Assembly (NCBI GenBank): GCA_012295275.1
Contig: CM022667.1
Location: 10,435,038-10,497,037, forward strand
DNA length: 62,000 bases
Source: Chrysomallon squamiferum
Lineage: Eukaryota > Mollusca > Gastropoda > Neomphalida > Peltospiridae
Reading direction: 5' to 3'
Positions 54,961 to 62,000 of this stretch are shown here, piece by piece. Position 1 is the stretch's first letter. Each line of letters starts with the position of its first letter. The notes beneath the pieces are model-generated. The model saw only the letters and a program-made list of their open reading frames with translations, was not told where the DNA came from and ran no database searches. Made by a program: the position numbers and the translations under genes.

Positions 54961-56261
54961 TCAGTAAAATATTAATTTCATGTTCACGAACTTAATAAAG
55001 AAAATAAGATTGTTATATAAAACTAGCTTCTGGCTATGTCTGTTCAAGTAAGCAGTATATGAAAAATAAACATTATTTTGAGTTTAAAGTGGATCCTTCT
55101 TTATCTAGATTGCCATATTCCAAAATTCACTATATACAACTAGTGCCTAAAGTATTCTTGATGTTCTTTATAGCGCTTTATGAAAACTGTTTCATTTTGC
55201 CACAAACCTGCTTTAACATTAAATTATTATGATTATTATTATTATTATTATTATTATTAGTATCATTATTATTATTATTATTATTGTAGTATTAGCATAT
55301 TAAAATTGTTATTATTATTATCTTTTTACCTTTAGTATATTACTGTTATTATTATTACTTTTACTGCTACTAGTACTACCATTGTAATGATTATTGTTAT
55401 TACTATTAATAGTAGTAGCACTAGTACTGCTACTGTTATTATTTAATATTTAAAAAAGATTATAGTTATTATTATTCAAGTATTTCTTATCAAAACATTT
55501 GCTGTAATGAAAACTACTTCTTTTTTACTTTCACTTTGAAATTAAATTATTTTCTGAATTTAAAAAATTTTATATTTCATATCTCTCACTTTCAGGAATG
55601 ATTCCACTATGGCTGTTCACTCTGGGAACTAAAGTCCTATACAAGGATGCTGGTTTGGAGATTCCATTCACAAACATCTTCACATCTCTGTTAGGTTTGA
55701 TTCTTCCAATTGGAATAGGACTTTGCCCTTCAACATAAGAAACCGGAATGGGCAATGCTAGTCGTGAAAATTATTTGTCCATTTGCCTTCATATTTCTTT
55801 TTTTTGTTTTCACTGTTGGAGTGTATTCAAATCTCTACATATTCTATGTTCTGGTCCCCATGGTGATCCTGGCTGGTGCACTGTTACCTTATTGTGGTTT
55901 TGTTTTTGGTGGAATAGTAGCCTTTATCGCTAGACAGCCAAAGAAGAATATTATAACAATCGCTATAGAAACGGGAATTCAGAATACTGGAATTGCTATT
56001 GTTATGCTCAAAGTTTCTCTGGAACCTCCTGATAATGATCTAGGAATTGTTCCAGCCATTATTAGTGCTATATTCACTCCAGTTCCACTCGTTATAGCCA
56101 TTGTTGCCTTGGAGATAAAGAAGAGGTGTCTTCGTAAGAAAACTCTGCAGTTGCAACATGCTGAGGATAATGGTGAGATGCTGCAAGACCATGAAACAAC
56201 ACACAAAAAGACAGAGAATGACAAAGATTTTCCAAAAGTAGATTTAACTGGAGATCACTGA

Positions 56262-58852
56262 TGCAAAACAAAAAGAAGAAAAAATGTTTTTACTGCCATA
56301 GTATATATATTTACTATGTTAAATACTTACTTTTGGAGAAGGCGATTAAAACATTTTTTTTTCTGCATGTAAATAATTAATTATTTTATTTATATTATTA
56401 TTAAACTACTACTGCTACTACTGCTACTACTACCACTACTGCTGCTATTATTATTATTCTTTTTTGTGGGATTGTCTTTATTTTGGGGGATTTTCTAGGA
56501 AAACTCTTAATTAAATATTTAATTATCTGATGATTATATATTACATGTTTTAGACACACAAATATGCACACTTATAACATTATCATACACATGTATATAA
56601 ATACAAGCAACACACACACACACACACACATGCACCTACCTACATATGTACGTATCTGATGTTTTGAACATGATAAAATTTCCAAATATTTACCGATTAC
56701 AGAATCTAAATAGGAAAATAAAAGGTCATTACATAAAACATTATTAGTGAGGACATGAAATGTAAAATACCTGTCACAAAATAAATATAGTCTTATAATT
56801 TTATTGATTAAAACAGCAATTATTCCAAAAGAACTATATATATATATATATAATTACTAAGTAACTTATATGTTACTTATAATAAACCACTGCCCTATGA
56901 ACAACTAAGACAGAGTTTCAAATCAGAGGATGTTAATACTACATAATCCGTGATATAGAAATATTAAAGTATACAATACTGTTCATAAAACCATAGTTAA
57001 TTAACACAAAGCATAATAAGGATTCTACAGTTTTAAAATCAGGACAAATCAAAACAAAACAAACACTGATGTTTACATAAAAAGAAAGTAATCAGAAACA
57101 AATACATTCAACAAAAGTGTGATCACATAATAATCACTCTATAGTTCATTATATTCAAATGTGAGGAGAAGTCAATTACATGCATTTAAATATTAATATC
57201 AGAGTTCATTAATGATGGCTTCCAGATGAAGTTATCCACAAGTAAAACCTAACCCTATCCTGTATTCCCCATCCATACTATTACATGCTATCATAATCAG
57301 TATTCAAGTAGAACTAACATTATATGAAACTTGTAAGTGCCATTAATCCAGTCCTGCTCAGTTTGATACCAGTGAAATAATCTAACAATATAAAACAAGT
57401 GATCATTAAATCACTCAAGACATTCTTGAAGTTCATTCAGTCCTAATTATTATAAGTTTCATCCAATCCCATGTGTTGAAAGTAATCTTCAACAACAGCA
57501 GTTAACTTCAGTTTGGAATTTTAAGCCCATTGTTTATGTAATAGCAGGGGTTCTGTTGTCTTTTGTAGGAACACATTAACAACTAGTGGACACCAACCTG
57601 GTTGATGTTTATCTATTTCTGGCACTTGTACACCTGGCATACTAATACTTATATAATACATGTGTCTGTAATCATTTCTACCACTTCTGTTAACTAGAAC
57701 CAATTACACCGTTTATAAGTTCCTGTAAAAATCCTTTATATATAAATAAATTATCAGACAATAATAATAGTAACTGAACAATAAGCCTTTTAAGTACATG
57801 AACTTTCTGGAATTATTATTCATATATTGGTTACACTGAAATAATAAATACATCACTGATGTAGTATCGTAAGCAACACTTACCCCATACAGCCACCGTA
57901 GCCACTTGAACAGAAATAATGAATAGCTATCGGCTGTGTATACTTAGAAAATACTCTGTGCATCATGTTTACTTTTAAATTTGTTTCCATGTGAAAACTA
58001 ATACACATTAATTTATAATAAATTGGTTGCCACTTAAAGTTAGCCATGACATTTAGTAAATTGTGTTCTAATAGATTCAAAATAAATAAAAGTTCACAAG
58101 CAAAACCTGGTAATAAAATGTTTACAATATAATTAATGTTTAATTTTTAATATATAATATTTTTAATTATTCTTTAAAGTAGACATATTAAAATGAAAGC
58201 AATAAGCCAAAACTAATTACTTACCTCAGGCAGAGCTGTAGCACATTGTAAGTGAAACTATTATTAACCGAAATATGAAAATGCTTACTTTCACTAACAA
58301 TTATTTAAGGTCCTGTCATGTCAAGGACCAGAGTGGAATCCTTGTTCTCTCAGAATATTCCCCCTTAAGCTCAAGACGGCAGTTACCATATATGGTCATG
58401 TTAGATATAACAAAATCTTTTGCATACTTACCACAAGTATAATACGATACATTTCAATTTATTTATTTATTTATTTTATCATTCAGTATTATTTATTTAC
58501 TTCTCTTTTTTTTTTTTTTTTCGTACACTCAAGTTATTCCACATGAAAATTCGCACTTTATAAACACTAACTAGTCTCGATACTTCATGGTTATTTCGTT
58601 CTTCGTAAAGAAGACTATCACGTTGCGTCGTTGTTTTTTTTAGCTGCAATCAGGATTTTCGGCCTGAATGCTTGTCGCAGTTATTATTATAACGTGTGAC
58701 ATTTCGGAACAATTACCAGCACTGTCCAGGGCACAGACATGCACCACTACACTGGAATAGTTCATTACTGATTTCGACTGGAGATAAACAGCACACACTA
58801 CACAGCTGCCGATTTGTACCAAACCTGACTAGTGGGTCACGTAAAAATGAAA
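56262..58852. other. Intergenic region between SLC10 copies 3 and 4
   Basis: After the copy 3 3' UTR (similar to that of copy 4 to about 56345) come ACT-rich sequence (56404-56455), a (CA)n tract (56610-56630) and about 1.9 kb of AT-rich sequence with few simple repeats. From about 58510 the sequence is the duplicated 5' flank of copy 4. No gene or RNA is recognised. Confidence 0.6.
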
Positions 58853-59474
58853 ATGTCAAATCGGAAAGGAATTTTCTCAAACATTCTAATACTGTGCGTA
58901 TTAGGTTCATTTTGGAAGAGCTGCTGTGGGAATGTTATTGATGTGGACGTCAAAAGTTTACAAGATTTGCCTTTAAAACTTTTCGACGATGAAGTAAAGA
59001 GTTTTGTTTTCAACTTCAATTCATCGTTGACGAAGGACACCGCGGTTAGGTTCACAGTTGATAAAACAAATATCGCTAGTATATTTGAAAATGACACATT
59101 TTTATTATCTGAAAATATAACTGTGTGGATTTCTGGCCATCTTCTTGGACGGGCAAATTTGACAGTATTATTTGTAAACACTTCTAGTAGTTCATCAACG
59201 GGAGATAATCCTGATAGTAATACATTGTATGAAGTGCCAACAAAATTTGGAATTATTGTCAGCCGAAAAGAAAAACCTGTCGACACTGCATTTACCGTAG
59301 TTATAATAATTTTGGTGATTGTGTTAAATATTGGAATGGGATGCAAAGTTGAACTGTCAGTCGTAAAAGAAACTTTAAAGAAACCCATCGCACCAATAAC
59401 TGGTTTTCTTTCACAGTTTATATTAATGCCAGTGGTAAGAATATCAGTTAAAACCAATTATTGTTTAATTCTAA

Positions 59475-59521
<47 letters not shown>

Positions 59522-60408
59522 CATTTTTTTAATTATTATTATTTTTTATTATTATTTTGAAAAATATTATTTTAGTTAATAAATATATAAAATTTCTCTC
59601 TCACACATATTAAAAATAGACTAACAGTTTACTATCAATTTTGTCAGACAATGCAGTTTCCTGGTTTTCTTGATAAGGAAACAGATGCATGAACTTCAGC
59701 TAAAATAAATGTTTGTTTTTTAAGAAAAATGTTTTAATTTTAACAGAATAAATAAAGAAATAAAGAACAGTAAAAAGCAGAAAAAAACAATTCTTCCTGT
59801 AGATGTCAAACATACATTGAAATTTTTATCTGTTCTTATCAAATTGTATACAGGGGGTTTTTAAGAAAAAAAATGGTATTACAGAATAAAAAAAAAAAAG
59901 AAAGAAAGAAAGAAAGAAAGAAAAAAGAAAAACAAACAAGAAAATCCCTTTGCTCTTCATAATGAGTATCTACTGCATTTTTAATCAGTTATTATTAACA
60001 ATAAATTGTATACTTTCAGGTTGTTACACAAAAATATGTTGTTATCAGCAAGTGCTATAAGGTTCTATAACATAACAGTAACAGATCTAAGCTATATACA
60101 TTTATTATGCAAGACCTCAGCTAATTTGAAAAGAAAATTACTTCTATTTGTCAGCATTTGTCTGTTAAACAAGTAAAATATTCTTGTTTATCTGTATGTC
60201 TGCCTTGTTTGTTTTTCATTAGAATTAGAGACAGAAGTACATTTTTGTAGTTCTTTTGATATGTACAGTTAAAATTCAACAGTTCAGAGTTTTTAATCAA
60301 TATCAATGTGTTTGTTTTCACTATTTTTATTGTTAAACTTAAATTGGATATTTATAGCATTAGAAACCTCCCTTTTCTGCATGTTTTCCACATTTTATTT
60401 TAAATAAA

Positions 60409-60441
<33 letters not shown>

Positions 60442-61681
60442 AAGCACAAAGAGACATTATTACTTTATTATTACTATTGTTTTATTATGTTGATGGCATG
60501 TTTAATTTTATTTTATTTTATTACTCTGTTAAATTAAAACAAATTTCTTTCTTTCTTTTACAGATCTCCTTCTTGTTGGCTTATTTTTTAAAACTCGATC
60601 CAGGAATTGCTCTTGGATTTTTTGCAGTAGGCTGCTCACCAGGGGGCTCTGCAAGTAACATCTATTCCTACTTACTAGGTGGTGATGTCTCCCTCAGTGT
60701 GACCATGACCTTGATCAGCACAGTTGCCTCCCTTGGTGAGAATACAAATCTAGAGATATGTTCAGGATCCCATATCCAAAATTCCCAAATCATAAATCTG
60801 AAACTTAGTACTACTAATATAATGATTATTGTTAGTACAATTAGTACTACTACTATTGCTACTATTATTATTTAATATTTTTAAAAATTTATAGTTATTA
60901 TTATTCATGTATTTCTTATCAAAACATTAGCAGTAATGAAAACTACTTCTTTTTTTTCTTTCACTTTGAAATTAAATTATTTACTGAATAAAATTTTTGT
61001 TTTTCATATTCATCAGGAATGATTCCACTATGGCTGTTCACTCTGGGAACTAAAGTCCTATACAAGGATGCTGGTTTGGAGATTCCATTCACTAACATCT
61101 TCACTTCTCTGGTTGGTTTGATTCTTCCAATTGGAATAGGACTTTTCCTTAAACATAAGAAACCGGAATGGGCAAAGCAGGTCGTGAAAATCATTCGTCC
61201 ATTCACCTTCATATTTCTTCTTTTTGTTTTCACTGTCGGAGTGTACGCAAATCTCTACATATTCTACGTTCTGGTCCCCATGGTGATCCTGGCTGGTGCA
61301 CTGTTGCCATATTGCGGTTTCCTTTTTGGCGGAATAGTAGCCTTTATCACTAGACAGTCTAAGAAGAATATTATAACAATCGCTATAGAAACGGGAATTC
61401 AGAATACTGGAATTGCTATTGTTATGCTCAAAGTTTCTCTGGAACCTCCTGATAATGATCTAGGAATTGTTCCAGCCATTATTAGTGCTATATTCACTCC
61501 AATTCCACTCGTTATTGCCATTGTTGCCTTGGAGATAAAGAAGAGGTGTCTTCGTAAGAAAACTCTGCAGTTGCAACATGCTGAGGATAATGGTGAGATG
61601 CTGCAAGACCATGAAACAACACACAAAAAGACTGAGAATGACAAAGATCTTCCAAAAATAGATTTAACTGGAGATCATTGA
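58853..61681 (+). CDS. SLC10 family transporter, copy 4 (intact)
   Basis: Exons 58853-59434, 60564-60735 and 61017-61681 join in phases 0 and 1 and encode about 472 aa. The ATG at 58853 matches copy 3; an in-frame ATG at 58847 would add two residues. An N-terminal signal peptide (ILILCVLGSFWKSCCG) is followed by an ectodomain of about 120 residues with N-X-S/T sites. The membrane domain begins at VVIIILVIVLNIGMGCKVEL. Exon 2 holds VGCSPGGSASNIYSYLLGGD. Exon 3 starts GMIPLWLFTLG, carries AIETGIQNTGIAI with the sodium-site Glu and Gln, and ends in a charged tail (HAEDNGEMLQDHE). All parts of a working SLC10 carrier are present; the substrate cannot be inferred. Codons are AT-rich, unlike copies 1 and 2. 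Confidence 0.92.
59435..60563. other. Intron 1 of SLC10 copy 4
   Basis: (TTA)n at 59478-59523, GAAA-rich sequence (59896-59925) and a (GT)n tract (60414-60440). The single exon-end unit here contrasts with the doubled unit in copy 3. No other feature. Confidence 0.65.
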
Positions 61682-62000
61682 TGCAAAACAAAAAGAAAAG
61701 GTTTTTTGGTGCCATATTTTTATATATATACATATATAAACACTTGCTTTTGGACAAGGCAATTGAAAATGATTTTTTTTTCCATTTAATTATTTAATTT
61801 AGTTATATTATTGCTACTAATGTTACTGATACTGCTACTATTACACCGGATGTTATCATTTTTTAATCAAATCAAGTACAAAGTAGCCATTATTAATTAA
61901 GAAAGAATATTTTATGATTGCAATGTAATATCAGTCATATTTTTTAAAATATATTTTCATATTCAAAAAATATTTTCAAAAGTAAAATACCTCCAAAGAA
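61682..62000. other. 3' flank of SLC10 copy 4 to the window end
   Basis: AT-rich 3' UTR, similar to that of copy 3 over its first part, then TACTG-rich sequence. I see no further gene before the window ends. Confidence 0.6.

Larger units (their letters stand above)
54483..55595. other. Intron 2 of SLC10 copy 3
   Basis: Contains a possible TIR element (54507-54815), a (CA)n tract (54911-54958) and TTA/AGT-rich sequence (55225-55450). The equivalent intron of copy 4 is about 800 bases shorter. Confidence 0.65.
52954..56261 (+). pseudogene. SLC10 family transporter, copy 3, frameshifted
   Basis: Exon 1 (52954-53535) is intact and nearly identical to copy 4. Exon 2 (54312-54482) has five T at 54366-54370 where copy 4 has six; the frame shifts and meets TAG at 54375-54377, about 215 residues in. 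Exon 3 (55596-56261) has one extra base near 55724-55732 relative to copy 4 and reads TAA at 55736-55738 in the original frame. Beyond that, the frame recovers the ETGIQN motif and the same C-terminal tail. The two indels cancel in length but stops lie between them. It could still make a truncated signal-peptide/ectodomain protein with a few helices. Homopolymer sequencing error could explain the first shift, hardly both. Confidence 0.8.

Overview
This is a eukaryotic, almost certainly molluscan and probably cephalopod window. It is AT-rich and packed with microsatellites (GA, CT, ATA/TTA, GATA, ATGT, AGT). Genes have short exons with standard GT-AG junctions in large repeat-filled introns. 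The cephalopod assignment is inference from genome texture and gene content; no marker gene proves it. There is no bacterial or viral gene organisation.

Layout, all genes on the + strand. (1) 5167-14607: an eight-exon gene for a secreted CAP-superfamily protein with a Cys-rich hinge, an EGF-like Cys cluster and a ShK-like module. (2) 19154-19537: a single-exon secreted cystine-knot protein resembling the bursicon alpha subunit. (3) 28555-29198: a two-exon small protein with one C-terminal membrane helix, not recognised. (4) 33224-36718 and 40794-44863: two SLC10 (sodium/bile-acid cotransporter family) paralogues with GC-rich exons. (5) 45873-51933: a speriolin (SPATC1)-like gene with two homologous first exons. 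(6) 52954-56261 and 58853-61681: a second, AT-rich pair of SLC10 paralogues, the first of them broken.

The SLC10 genes share one architecture: exon 1 encodes a signal peptide, a glycosylated ectodomain and the first helices; exon 2 the PGG motif region; exon 3 the remaining helices with the ETGIQN sodium-site motif. Intron phases are 0 then 1 throughout. This is a local expansion caught in progress. Copy 2 carries a compensated double frameshift that replaces a membrane helix. Copy 3 has two offset frameshifts and premature stops. Copies 3 and 4 are almost identical over exon 1. The speriolin-like gene sits between the two pairs.

Intergenic DNA holds several dispersed repeat families recognisable because two or more copies fall in the window: an inverted pair flanking most of the CAP gene, a tRNA-headed SINE-like element, TIR-like MITEs, a Tc1-like transposase relic and a 0.3-0.4 kb tandem array. 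The palindrome TGACGTCA is strongly over-represented. Exon models were made by eye from reading frame, splice sites and phase; no transcript or database evidence was available.
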